Positions 1 to 9,500 of a DNA stretch of 64,000 nucleotides are shown piece by piece. Location: the NCBI GenBank assembly GCA_964568075.1, contig CAZMOM010000006.1:1-64000 (forward strand), in the 5' to 3' direction. Every line of letters starts with the position of its first letter. Within the stretch, counting starts at the first letter, position 1. The notes beneath the pieces were generated by a model. The model ran no database searches. It was given only the letters and a program-made list of their open reading frames with translations, and was not told the DNA's origin. The position numbers were made by a program, and so were the translations under genes. The DNA is from MnTg04 sp964568075. GTDB lineage: Bacteria > Pseudomonadota > Gammaproteobacteria > Steroidobacterales > MnTg04.

Positions 1-30
1 TAAGACCAAGCACGGTGCGTTATAAATCGC

Positions 31-62
31 TGCACTGGCCGCTTATGACCCAAAGCGGACAT
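31..62. repeat. Dispersed palindromic repeat, copy C (minus orientation)
   Basis: Contains GGCCGCTT-ATGACCC-AAGCGGAC, the reverse complement of the GTCCGCTT...AAGCGGCC core. The same core, diverged, opens the longer repeats at 1181 and 2817. It lies just downstream of the SDR gene. Confidence 0.5.
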
Positions 63-96
63 CAGGAAAGATGTTGACATCGGCTCTGATTCGATC

Positions 97-1074
97 TTAG
101 TCCGCTGAAGGTGCCATCGCATCATCAAGCATCTTGATTAACTGGTCACGGCTATAACTGAACTCATGATCGCGATTCAGGCTGACTAGTTCCTCGATAG
201 CCTTGCGAATGGTCCATTCGGCCTCTTCTTGTCTTGGGACGACGAGGTAGTGTTCCTTCGGATTTTCATCGAACAGGGCGTGATAGACAGCGTCGGCAAC
301 GATGTCCGGCTCCGGGTCTGTATCTTTAGGGCGCTCTTTGCAGGTGTTGTACATGCGTGTTACGTATTGCTGAAACAAGGATTCTTCAGGGTTATATCCT
401 TGCTCGAGCAATCTGTCACAACGAGTGTGATAGATACGCGTCTTGAAGTTGCCGGGCTCGATCGCGCTGACCTTTACCCCTAACATATGCATCTCCCATG
501 CGAGCGAGTCTGTGTAAGCTTCGATAGCGTGCTTACTCATGCTGTAAATGCCATATAGCGGGCCAGAAAGGGTACCCGAGATAGAGCTGATGTTGCTAAT
601 TCGGCCCTGAGATTCAATGATCATTGGTGCAAACGCTTTAGTGATCCGGTAAGGGCCATAGATGTTTACGTCAAACAGAAAGTCAAGCTCTGACTCTTCG
701 ATCTCGATCAGTGGCCCGGTTACGTTGACGCCTGCGTTGTTCACGATCGCGTGCAGACCGCGTCCTCCAGCCTTCACGGTGTCGACAGCGGCGTCAATAT
801 CAGACTGTATGGTTACGTCAAGGCGGACCGCCCGAACGTTTTTGATTTCGTTGAGAGCCGTCATATCCGCATCCTTGCGAGCGCCTGCGTAAACGAAATG
901 GCCTTCGGCGGCAAGTTTCTCCGTAATCTTGCGCCCGATTCCGCTACTGGCACCCGTGACGAGCACCGCCTTTTGAGCTGCTGGTTCCGCACCAAACACA
1001 GGTAATGGTGCAAACTGTAACGTGAGGAAAACGACGATACTGCAATAGCCGAATCGGCCGATTAGTCTGTTCAC
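97..1074 (-). CDS. SDR-family oxidoreductase with N-terminal signal peptide
   Basis: 325 aa. A classical short-chain dehydrogenase/reductase: the Rossmann nucleotide-binding motif TGASSGIG is at residues 40-47, followed by the NNAG motif and the catalytic SxnYxxxK set (SSISGTLSG... then YSMSK). The reaction would be an NAD(P)-dependent carbonyl/alcohol conversion; the substrate cannot be told. The odd part is the first ~29 residues, a basic start, a hydrophobic run and an FGA cleavage-like site, which together look like a Sec signal peptide or membrane anchor; most SDRs start directly at the Rossmann strand. The hydrophobic leader is in frame and there is no better internal start. It is read away from the Nmad3 pair on the opposite strand. 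Family call is firm; cellular location is inference. Confidence 0.9.
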   Translation of the reverse strand: MNRLIGRFGYCSIVVFLTLQFAPLPVFGAEPAAQKAVLVTGASSGIGRKITEKLAAEGHFVYAGARKDADMTALNEIKNVRAVRLDVTIQSDIDAAVDTVKAGGRGLHAIVNNAGVNVTGPLIEIEESELDFLFDVNIYGPYRITKAFAPMIIESQGRISNISSISGTLSGPLYGIYSMSKHAIEAYTDSLAWEMHMLGVKVSAIEPGNFKTRIYHTRCDRLLEQGYNPEESLFQQYVTRMYNTCKERPKDTDPEPDIVADAVYHALFDENPKEHYLVVPRQEEAEWTIRKAIEELVSLNRDHEFSYSRDQLIKMLDDAMAPSAD

Positions 1075-1180
1075 AGATAGCTCCCGCTGACGATACTAGA
1101 AGGCCGTCAGTTTAATCGATCTCGCTTGATACGCCATACACCAGATCGGTTCGACAGCACGTGAGCAAGCCACGCGGAAC

Positions 1181-1325
1181 GTCCGCTGTTGGCCGTTAGC
1201 GGCCTGTCAAATTGATGTTTTTCATTGAATTTGAACGACCGCTTTCGGGAAAAGTAGACGTTCAAATTTTGGTTCTTGACAAATCGTTACGGAACGACCG
1301 GTAAGCACCCGATAGCGGCCATTGA
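1181..1325 (+). repeat. Dispersed intergenic repeat, copy A
   Basis: The stretch starts GTCCGCTGTTGGCCGTTAGC and continues with GGCCTGTCA, then ATTGAA, GACCGCTT, GAC-GTTCAAA, TTCTTGAC and CACCCGATAGCGGCC. The same landmarks occur in the same order and orientation at 2817-2964. It fills most of the 362-bp gap between the divergent SDR gene and the Nmad pair (1075-1436), which must also hold their promoters; no convincing -35/-10 pair was picked out. Confidence 0.6.
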
Positions 1326-1436
1326 ACTGGTAGGATTGCGAGGGGCCGCTACCGACACAGAGCAGACATTGACTCTTCCAGTTTGTAAATTGATGTTTGT
1401 AGGATTGCGACGGAAACATAACTGCTGCAATTCCAC

Positions 1437-1919
1437 ATGAGAGTACTGATATATAAGCGAACGCACGTTGGGGACCCCAATCCGGATGGAGTGTTTGGTT
1501 GTCGCGACTGCATGGGATCCATTCGAGGCCGCAGTTTCGATGCAGTCATCGGGCTTGGTGGAATTGGAGCTGAACCACAGTCACATGGAATCGCTGGCAA
1601 GATTAACTGGATCGGGGTAGGCGCCCACAAAGCCCCGAGCAGCGAGTTTGAATTCAACAGACCATACGTCACCTTCGATCATTTTTGCCTCTTGGATCAT
1701 CGCGGACCTGAGGTTGCATCGATCACACCCGGTATCGCGAAACATATGTATGAGACCAATCGGCGAGTCATCATGTCTGATAGCTTGCCGGCCAAGCTCT
1801 ACCAAGAGGTCTTGGAGATCTTGAGGTTGGCAAAGCATGAGCCCGGTTCGTCACAACACAGAGACCCGCACAGAAGGCCACTCAGTTGTGCATCAAAAAC
1901 GAAGAGGAAGTGCCGGTGA
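1437..1919 (+). CDS. Conserved hypothetical protein coupled to Nmad3
   Basis: 160 aa, no signal peptide. Visible features are a Cys-x2-Cys at residues 22-25 (FGCRDC), a short RSFDAVIGLGG strand-turn and a GVGAHK motif that could be a ligand loop. I do not recognise a named family with certainty. The stop TGA (1917-1919) overlaps the GTG start of the next gene in the string GTGA, so the two are translationally coupled and probably work together. Because the partner belongs to a family placed by comparative genomics with DNA base modification enzymes, a role in making or attaching a modified base is a reasonable inference and no more than that. No strong ribosome site precedes the ATG. Confidence 0.65.
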   Translation: MRVLIYKRTHVGDPNPDGVFGCRDCMGSIRGRSFDAVIGLGGIGAEPQSHGIAGKINWIGVGAHKAPSSEFEFNRPYVTFDHFCLLDHRGPEVASITPGIAKHMYETNRRVIMSDSLPAKLYQEVLEILRLAKHEPGSSQHRDPHRRPLSCASKTKRKCR

Positions 1920-2731
1920 AGTTGATTTTCAGCAGGAAGGGATTTGATGCTGGGTATGGCGGTGTTCCGAGTCCTATTTTCCCTGATCGCAGTATTCTGT
2001 CGCTTCCGATACCAGCGAAGAAAGAGAGGACATCGTTCGCCGATATGACGTTCGGGACACTGTCGGTCGGTGATTTGGTCGAACAGCTATCTGGCGGAAG
2101 AATTCTTGGCACTGACACGGCGCACCTCGACCCTGACCTAAACCGCGACCTGATTGAACGGGGACCAAGCTGGGTGCCTGCCTTTGGACAAGCTCATCGT
2201 TCTCAAAGTCATCTTGCGAAACAACAAGTTGGAACTGGGGATTTATTCCTTTTTTACGGTTGGTTTCGAGAGGTTGAGCAGAAGGAAGGGAAATGGCGCT
2301 ATAGACGCGGCGCCCCAGATTTACACGTTATTTTCGGTTGGCTCCGAGTCAATGAGGTTGTGGAAGTAGGAAGTGACATAGACGGTGCTGTACAAAAGCA
2401 TCCTGGGCTTGGAGGTCATCCCCATTGCTACGGTGAAGGATTCTACACAAACAACACCGTATATATAGGGTCTGACGCCGGAACATTTGAGACAGTGTCT
2501 GAACGGCATATCTTGACCGCTCCAAATGAGACACGATCTATATGGCGACTTCCTCGAGCATTCTATCCCGACAAGAAGACTCCAATGACATATCACAAAG
2601 ACCTTCGGAGGTGGATTATCGATGATGACGAGCACGTTCGGCTAAAAACCGTCGCGAAAGGGCAGGAATTTGTTCTGAATCTGGTGGAGTACCCGGAAGT
2701 ACATGAGTGGATTGCTGACATTCTCCGGTAA
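1916..2731 (+). CDS. Nmad3-family putative DNA base hypermodification protein
   Basis: 271 aa from GTG at 1916. I chose this start because it sits in a GTGA overlap with the upstream stop, has GAAGAGGAAG just before it, and makes the protein begin with the family's typical KLIFSRKGFD...GGVPSPI block; a longer frame from 1886 adds only ten unlike residues. Other landmarks are SLPIP, the AHLDPDL motif (about residue 70), and a PAFGQ / GDLFLFYGWFR region. These match the Nmad3 (nucleotide modification associated domain 3) family as I know it. The family is predicted, not proven, to act in DNA base hypermodification, often in phages and mobile elements. Flanking direct repeats (1181 and 2817) suggest that the pair may have arrived as a unit. 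Confidence 0.8.
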   Translation: MKLIFSRKGFDAGYGGVPSPIFPDRSILSLPIPAKKERTSFADMTFGTLSVGDLVEQLSGGRILGTDTAHLDPDLNRDLIERGPSWVPAFGQAHRSQSHLAKQQVGTGDLFLFYGWFREVEQKEGKWRYRRGAPDLHVIFGWLRVNEVVEVGSDIDGAVQKHPGLGGHPHCYGEGFYTNNTVYIGSDAGTFETVSERHILTAPNETRSIWRLPRAFYPDKKTPMTYHKDLRRWIIDDDEHVRLKTVAKGQEFVLNLVEYPEVHEWIADILR

Positions 2732-2816
2732 ATCGGCGAAGAGCGATTTATGGGATAGTGCGTTACATCTGGAGACTTACGCCTGAATCTAAAATAAGGT
2801 GACCAATGAAGTTCAC

Positions 2817-2964
2817 GTCCGCTCCTGGCCGTTTTCGGCCTGTCACGGCATCGTTTTTCTGGTCGATTGAATGACTGCTTCATGCGCAAAAGCCGACTGT
2901 CAAAATTCGGTTGCGGAAAATTCTTGTCAAGCATCTGCGTTGCACCCGATAGCAGCCGGTGAGG
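2817..2964 (+). repeat. Dispersed intergenic repeat, copy B
   Basis: Direct, diverged copy of 1181-1325: it opens GTCCGCTCCTGGCCGTTTTC and GGCCTGTCA and ends TTCTTGTCAAGCATC...CACCCGATAGCAGCCGG. It lies in the 468-bp gap between the Nmad3 gene and the integrase (2732-3199), which also holds the IS21-like scrap at 2973-3035 and the tRNA-Phe fragment. Confidence 0.6.
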
Positions 2965-2972
2965 TGCTAGAG

Positions 2973-3035
2973 TGTTGATTTGCGCCGAAATGTCAGGCAA
3001 AAACAGTATATGTTTGCATCCGAAATTGACCCAGC
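2973..3035 (+). mobile_element. Possible IS21-type terminal sequence relic
   Basis: Contains GTTGATTTGCGCCGAAATG and, 37 bp later, GTTTGCATCCGAAATTGACC. Both resemble the end motif at 10555-10582 (GTTGATTTGCAATCAAAATT followed by GACCCAC), which begins an IS21-family relic. No transposase reading frame is attached here. Either an old solo end or chance; low confidence. Confidence 0.3.
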
Positions 3036-3094
3036 TGCAGCGGTCTAACAGTTTGGCAGCGTTGCTCGGAGCCGTACCAAACCGGGCCAATTCT

Positions 3095-3134
3095 AATCCG
3101 CGTGTCGGTGGTTCGATTCCGCCCCTGGCCACCA
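3095..3134 (+). other. tRNA-Phe 3'-half fragment: left attachment site of the island
   Basis: The sequence runs from the 3' side of the anticodon stem (AATCCGCGTG) through an intact T arm (GGTGG-TTCGATT-CCGCC) to CCTGGCCACCA, as in gammaproteobacterial tRNA-Phe with an encoded CCA. The 5' half (acceptor, D arm, GAA anticodon) is missing, so it cannot be a working tRNA. It sits 65 bp from the 3' end of a tyrosine integrase gene, the usual position of attL/attR for tRNA-integrating elements. A related fragment is at 20538-20569. Confidence 0.7.
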
Positions 3135-3199
3135 ATTTTTCAACGACTTACATCGTCGAAAGCGTTTCATTAAATGCCTTTGCATGATTTTTGCGTGAC

Positions 3200-4118
3200 T
3201 CAGCTGATGCTAAGTCGCCGCAAAACCACTAACTCCGGCACATTTCCTGCTTTTTCACACACGCTATTTGCGGCGTCGATCAGTCTTGTTAGCTCTGCCG
3301 CAGAGTAGTGAGTTGTGATTCGTCCAGAACGATGACCTAACAGGTCCTGACGATCTTCAAAGCTCACGCCAGCAGCCCTGAGGCGTCTGCCAAACGTGTG
3401 CTTGAGATCATGCACTCTGCCTTGCGGCAGCCCCACCGTGCGGTGTGCCCGAGGCCAAGCTGAGTTCAGCATCCGCTGAACTGGTTTCCCACCGTAGGGT
3501 ACAGATCTCGCGGTTTCTGCAGCCCGTATTCACGGCGAACAAAGCCATGTTGGCGAGATGGGTCGGGAGAGCCTTAAACAACATTTGCTGCTCATCCCAA
3601 CTGAGCGGATAGGGCAGTCGTTTGTTGTTGTCTGGCAGCAGCTTGATTTTTGGCGCCACTGCCAGCCAGGTCAGTCCGTACTCATCGATCCACTCGCTGG
3701 CGGCGAGATTCAGGATACGACGGACAACCTTTAGGCCATGATTTATGGCGCCAGTACTTACCCCCTCTTTTTTTCTGTGTTCAATCCAGGGTTGCAAGAT
3801 GCCAGAGTGGATTCGGTCTAATGATATTTTGCCCACCCATGGCATCAGCTGTTTCAGCCGCCCTATATCGTCATTGATGCTCCGCTTGTGCCGATTTTCC
3901 AGCACAAATTTTGATGACGCCTCTTCGAACGACCTAGCCGGCCTTACGCCGTAGACTCGCGCTTGGCGGTTTTCCTCGATCGTCCGTGCTAGGTACTGCT
4001 CGGCTTCTTCAAGGTCACGTGTGCCAGTCCTTTGGCAAACGCGCCGTCCGCCGACGCGCTTGTCGATGTGCCAGATATCACCGCGTTTGACGAGTCCGGC
4101 TGTTTTTATTCGTCCCAT
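3200..4118 (-). pseudogene. Tyrosine-recombinase integrase with internal deletion
   Basis: Two pieces of one phage-type integrase. The N-terminal piece starts at ATG 4118 (AAAGGAG before it) and carries the SAM-like core-binding domain and the first half of the catalytic domain, up to the first catalytic Arg region (NTGCRNREICTLRWE). There, near 3483, the frame breaks and continues in another frame as PVQRMLNSAW...VHDLKHTF...LLGHRSGRITTHY, which supplies the HxxK/R box, the second His and the nucleophile Tyr. Compared with intact relatives, the stretch between LRWE and PVQRMLNSAW (roughly 50-70 residues, including the catalytic Lys hairpin) is absent. The enzyme should be dead, which strands the island. 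It overlaps the AlpA-like gene upstream by 13 bp. Confidence 0.8.
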
Positions 4119-4366
4119 GGCTTTCTCCTTTGTGCCGCGGGACACCCGTTGCGGGACTTATATTGATCCGCCCAGTCATCCAGATCAAGCCGATCAAAGG
4201 CAATTCCCTGTTTGCCGATGGGAATAACAACGAGATTAGGGCGTACGGACTGATTGAACCGATTGCGATCCATCCCTAAGTAATCCGGCGCATCGCGAAG
4301 GCGGACAAACCTCGGTAAGAAACGAGGCGTCCTTCGGAAAACCTGAGTGGAATTTGGGCTGGTCAT
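4106..4366 (-). CDS. AlpA/excisionase-like DNA-binding protein
   Basis: 86 aa. The central part (RFVRLRDAPDYLGMDRNRFNQSVRPNLVVIPIGKQGIAFDRLDLDDWADQY) is a MerR/AlpA-type winged helix: a helix-turn-helix that positions a small wing, then a tail naming the partner strand, as in phage excisionases and AlpA regulators. It precedes and overlaps the integrase gene, the expected place for a recombination directionality factor or integrase activator. The reading frame is intact although the integrase is broken. The palindrome at 4440-4458 upstream may be its operator. Confidence 0.7.
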   Translation of the reverse strand: MTSPNSTQVFRRTPRFLPRFVRLRDAPDYLGMDRNRFNQSVRPNLVVIPIGKQGIAFDRLDLDDWADQYKSRNGCPAAQRRKPWDE

Positions 4367-4439
4367 GCGACCAGATTAGGGAAGAGACACTCTGAGTCAA
4401 ACGCTGGAGCGCCTAAAGTTGGTTGGTTCACGCAATGGC

Positions 4440-4535
4440 ACCGCAAACGGTTTGCGGTGCATTTGCCGATAGTTAACCGTGCATTTGCCGTAAGTCGAAC
4501 GGTTTTACCCTACCGTATTTACCGTTAATAACGGT
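4440..4535. promoter_or_regulatory. Palindrome and short repeats upstream of the xis/int pair
   Basis: Within the 386-bp gap 4367-4752 (divergent between xis/int and the nitrilase gene). ACCGCAAAC-G-GTTTGCGGT at 4440-4458 is a perfect 9-bp inverted repeat. It runs into two copies of GTGCATTTGCCG (4456 and 4479 areas), followed by ACCGTTAAT-AACGGTTAATTACCG. Such a cluster fits an operator or Xis-binding array. The function is inference. Confidence 0.5.
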
Positions 4536-4752
4536 TAATTACCGCAAAACATCGAAATCCTCAAATCAGAATCAGATTTTTGGCAAAAAAAGACCTAAAA
4601 GAATTTTTCAAATAGCCAGGATTCGTGCTGCTTTTTGCTTCAATTTGCGCAGACTTGTGGCCGATGGCCGCACCGATTTCCTACAATGGGCTTGCCCAGC
4701 TGCATGAATACTGGCGATACTGTGAGTTGACGGGCCAAAAGGATAACAATCT

Positions 4753-6549
4753 ATGGTTGACGTCGAGCAAATCAACATTGATGTTAGTGTGCCGTCCGAC
4801 GAAGTGCGTGTTGTGGCGATGCAACCTTTTGTCGAGCTACAGACGACCATTGAGCCGTTCCAGTGGCAAGACCAAGCGGTAAACGCGCAACTCGATGCGA
4901 TCCGCCGCACGCTTGATCTGGCGCAGAATGATTCCGGAGGCGGTCCCGCCCACTTCACATTGTTCCCCGAATATACGATTCCAGGGCGTGAGGGTGCGGC
5001 CGTTATTGACGCCAGAGTTAACTCAAATGAATGGTGCAACGAAAGCGTCATCATAGCTGGCGTTCACGGCCTTACGAAGGCCGAGTATCGACAACTCTGC
5101 GAACAACTGACTGTAACTGTAGCCGATGCCGATGCCCCCGATTCCGTGCCGGATGGCGAGTGGGTCAACTGTTGCCTTATCTGGGTAAAAGATCAGAGTG
5201 GTGTAATTCGGCGATGGGTTCAACCGAAAATCCGGCCGGCATGGCCGGAGAGGAATGTGGGCTGCACTGACATGTTTTATGGAAACACTGTGTACGTCTT
5301 CGAATGCCGATATGCACCTAGCGGTTACCCATGCAGATTCGTTACATTGATTTGTTACGACTGGGTTGCGACCGTTGCCGGTACGACGGTCTCTGACGAG
5401 TTGCTGGCACAGCTGAACACACAGTGGCACGGGACACCTAGCCCTCTACATTGGATTTTCGTTATCCAGCACAATAACGGACCCAACCATCCGGCATTTC
5501 TGAATAGTACTTACCGGTTCCTTACAGATACGAACACTTTTCCCTTCGTCGAAAGGAGCGACGCTGTAGTGCTTCACGTCAGCACTGCTGTGTCGGCACT
5601 CCCCTCACGGACTGGTTTGGGGGCGTTCTCAGCCTGTGTTTTCTCTCCCAGTGCTCAGTTGGATGTCACGGGTTGTCGTCCTACTGTATGTATGAAGCCT
5701 GCTTCTCTGAGGGGTAGTGATATCCTTAAACGTTGCAAGGACGCCGTTTTCAGAGAGATGGGAGAGTGCATTCACATGTTTCGAGTGCGTGTTCCCCGTT
5801 TTGTTACTCCGGATTCAACTGATAGAACACATCCCGTGAATGACGCGCAGGTTTACGCTACGAGGGAAATGACAGACCCGAGGCTCTACGGCGGACCCGT
5901 TCCTGCGGCCGTAAAATGGATAAACGATTCCCTTGACTGCGTAGACGAGCTGTCGGCAACAACGCTTTTGGGTTGCCCGCTTCAAGCGACTGCTGAAATT
6001 ACCGCACCGACTGTAGTCGCGGACATGAGAACTCATGATGGCCAGAAGTCTGCTGATCAGATTAATTGGGCCACGTGCACTACCGCCCGCGGACTGGAAT
6101 CAAGAGACGCAGAACGTCAGCGAGATACAGATCTCTGGGATCAACTCGAACATTGCTCACTAGAGCATGTAATCCATTCGCTGACATCGTTGGGTCTGGC
6201 GTACGATCTCAATGTTCAAGAATCTTCTCTGCACGGCGCCTTGAATGATGTGTCCGGTTACATACAGGTTGTCGCTATTCGTGGTGAAACACATGAAGAC
6301 TGTCGGCATCATTATGACAACGCAGTTCCGAAGGTTCGAACAGATCCTGTTCTAGTGATTGCCCGTGATCGCGATAATCTCACGCCAACTCCAGAAGAAT
6401 ATTCGAAGTACTATGAAGTGGGCACCGATAACGGTTTGAGGTTTGTCGATTATCAAAGACTCGTTAATTTTTGTCGAACAGCCGCAGATCGGAACGCACT
6501 TAGGAATAATCTTGATGAGATTCTCCCAAGAACTAATCCAATCGTATAG
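4753..6549 (+). CDS. Nitrilase-superfamily (C-N hydrolase) protein, candidate defence effector
   Basis: 598 aa; ATG preceded by AAAGGATAAC. The first ~330 residues are a carbon-nitrogen hydrolase domain with the whole catalytic triad visible: Glu73 in LFPEYTIP, Lys159 in QPKIRPAWPE and Cys201 in LICYDWV. Members of this superfamily cleave nitriles or amides. The C-terminal ~250 residues (about 350-598) match no domain I know and may bind the partner. The stop lies 35 bp inside the next gene, a Rad50-like ATPase, so the two are coupled. An enzyme with an intact active site joined to an SMC-type sensor ATPase inside an island resembles the effector + SMC layout of Lamassu-type defence systems. 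A housekeeping amidase is less likely because of the extra domain and location. Confidence 0.8.
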   Translation: MVDVEQINIDVSVPSDEVRVVAMQPFVELQTTIEPFQWQDQAVNAQLDAIRRTLDLAQNDSGGGPAHFTLFPEYTIPGREGAAVIDARVNSNEWCNESVIIAGVHGLTKAEYRQLCEQLTVTVADADAPDSVPDGEWVNCCLIWVKDQSGVIRRWVQPKIRPAWPERNVGCTDMFYGNTVYVFECRYAPSGYPCRFVTLICYDWVATVAGTTVSDELLAQLNTQWHGTPSPLHWIFVIQHNNGPNHPAFLNSTYRFLTDTNTFPFVERSDAVVLHVSTAVSALPSRTGLGAFSACVFSPSAQLDVTGCRPTVCMKPASLRGSDILKRCKDAVFREMGECIHMFRVRVPRFVTPDSTDRTHPVNDAQVYATREMTDPRLYGGPVPAAVKWINDSLDCVDELSATTLLGCPLQATAEITAPTVVADMRTHDGQKSADQINWATCTTARGLESRDAERQRDTDLWDQLEHCSLEHVIHSLTSLGLAYDLNVQESSLHGALNDVSGYIQVVAIRGETHEDCRHHYDNAVPKVRTDPVLVIARDRDNLTPTPEEYSKYYEVGTDNGLRFVDYQRLVNFCRTAADRNALRNNLDEILPRTNPIV

Positions 6550-9500
6550 CAGATTGCAGTCAGCGCTTGGCCAGCTTTCGCAATTGCTGAGCCCTGAACT
6601 GGCTCTCGTGCAAGAAGGTGATTACCCCTTGCTTATACTAGAGACATCCGGCGATATAGCGGGATTCTCAATAGTAAACGGCGCTCCGGAGACCTCCTTC
6701 TCGTCAGCGTATGAGGCTTTTAAACAACTTTACCGCCAGAAGCACGCCGTCTGGAAAGAGCGTAATCTTTCATTTGTTGTTTGCCGCTCGGAGCTGAAGA
6801 AGAACCATGAGGCATTCTTCAGTTCGATTGAAATGGATGTCTACTTCTGCCGCAAATACGTTCTCCGCTTCCTCCCTGATCAAGAAGGGCTCAACCAAGA
6901 ACTACTTCGTTTGCCATTTCTCCCGTTGCCGGAGGGCCGGTCAGGAGGTGTTGTACGGCCACCATCTGCACAAACCCTTCTTCAAAGCCATGGTGTTAGT
7001 GCTCACCTTGCGCGTCAACTCATCGTCCCTCGGGAGTACTCCGCAAGCCGCATCGTTAAAGAAGCGATCCCCCAGACAGAATTGCTGCCGAAAATCGGCG
7101 GTGCCACTGTATCTCGTGAGCAGTATGAAGTTGTATCCACAGAAAGTACAAGAATAAAAAACGTCGTCATTGAGGCATTTCGCGCGTACAGAAAGAGGCA
7201 GGAATTCGATTTGGATGCGGATGTCGTTGTGCTCTATGGACCCAATGGACTAGGAAAGACCTCGTTTTTCGATGCGCTTGACTACGTTTGCACGGGACGG
7301 ATTGGACGGCTTTGTCGTCGTCGAATCAGTCAAAAACGTTTCATCGATCTCGCTTGCCATCTTGGCACCTTGCCCAATTCCGGTAGCGTGGCGATGGACG
7401 TCAGCCGAGGATCATCAGTCTTTCCGGTTAGACGCAGCGTCGATGATTGGGGTCACGCTATGGTCGGCACAGACAAGATGGATCGTGCCAGTACTCTCCA
7501 GTTCCTGACATTGGCCAGCTGGGGCCCGAAGAAGGCGCGCATCGAGAATCTAGAGCGTCTGTTTCGTGCGACACATCTCTTTAGTCAGACGGACCCTGAG
7601 TTCTTGGTGGAGTTCGAGAACGACTCAACGCTCTCGGCTGATCTTGTCGCTCGCGCATTGGCGTTGGACGATTATGCGACAGGCCTTGCGAAGACACGAG
7701 AAGTGCTGGCTTTACTGGCGAGGCAAATAGATCAGGGAAAGAATCGGGCGAACGAAATCAAGGGCAAAATTGACGAAGAGCAGGCTCGACTCGAGGCACT
7801 ACCAAGCCCACAAAAATATTCACAACCAGGCTCGCAACTGAAGAAAATGGCAGCTGAGTTGGTGAGGGATCTACGCGCGGACGCCGGAATCACAGTTAAC
7901 AATGCGGAAGTGACGGTTAGCGCGGTCCGCGAATGGCGTGCAGTAGTCGAATCCGCGCTAAAGGAGACTCGGGATCAGATTTCTCAGTTGCAGACGCTCG
8001 AGTCTGGCTTTGCGATTTTTGAGAAAAACAGGTTGGAGCTGAAGNNNNNNNNNNAGCTGAAGGCAAGAGCAGATCAACTCGCAAGCCTTAAGGTAGCACT
8101 CACAAAACACACTGCTGAGCGTAGGCGACAGAAACAAGCAAAGAAAAAGCTTCTGGTGAGCCTCAAGCAGTCCAGGACGAAACTTGCACAAGCAAAAGCG
8201 AAGCGGCGGGCTCTTGCTGAACTGGGCAGTCTACAGGACGTCGCTAAAGAAGCTCACGATTCCCTGCAGCAGTGGCGGCAGGAGCTTAAGCGCGTAGAGG
8301 GAGAAGCAGCGTCGGTCGCCACCGAACTGCAGCTCTTACATCGTGCCTTAGGGAAGCTAGATACTCGCATGAGCAAGCTACAAGAAGCGCTTGATGGCAA
8401 ATCACAACGGATCGAAACGCTAACCAAGATTCAGGATGGGCTCGCGACTTGGGAAATAGCGAGAGAAGAAATGAGTAACCTAAAACAGTCCGTTGCGGCT
8501 GCCCAGGTGCATATAGCGAAAGTGAGCGCTTCTATCGATGAGCACCGGCGGGACATTGATACGCAAGTGCGGGAGCTCGCGGCGCAGGAACAAGAGTACG
8601 AGAAGCATACGGCACACCAAGCTGATTTGACTCGCCTTCTCGACGAGGTCGAAGCGCACGTGAGGAACGGGATCTGCCCGACTTGTGGCACTGACCACAA
8701 GACCAAGGCAGCCCTCATCAAAGAAATTCACGCGCAGAAAGAGACTAGACCCGCTCACGTGGAGGATCTCGCGAAACGCTGTCGTGTACTGAGGAAATCC
8801 CTTGAAGAGAAGAACACTTCCAGTGCGGTTCTAACCCGTAACCGGGAGTCGAAGAGGAAGGATCTGGAAGGCCTGTCTGCTAAGCTGGCCAGGAAGCGCG
8901 ATGTTGTAACAGCGTTCGAGCGCTCTGTTGAGCAGGCAAAACTTTCTGTAGATGATCAGGAGATCCGCGCGACAGTCGCTCGCCTATTGGCCGAAGAGGT
9001 CACTGTACGCCAAGCTTCTCAGGACACTCTCGCAAAGCTCAAGACCGAGTTATCTGCTACAGCCAAGCGCATCAAAGAGTTAGAGCAGAAGCAGTCCAAG
9101 GAAGCGGAGGGGCGCAAGCGTGCAAACGATGCCATTGAACCCCTCGAACAGCAGATACGTATGCTGAGTTCCAAAGCGGAAGCAATGGATCTATCTCTCG
9201 AAATGGCTACCACCAACCTCACTTCCGATCAAGAGTCCTGGGCTGTTCGTGAAGCAGAAGCAGAGAAACAAGTTACTGAACTCGCGTCAAAAGAGGAGGC
9301 CCTCACACGGGTCGCCGCAGAGGTGGAAGCCTTATGCAATGACACAAAGGCGAGTGCCGAGACCGTTCGGGAACAGACGGAAGTCCTGCAGACAGAACTG
9401 GGGCGTTACGAGGAAGGCGCGGTCGGGATAATCGGCCGTGAAGCTTTCGACTTGGATCGAATCGGTGAAGAGAGAAGGAAGACAGCGGAACGTCGGGATG

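Noticed and set aside
3095..3134. A functional tRNA-Phe gene
   Set aside because: The 5' half, including the anticodon and D arm, is missing.
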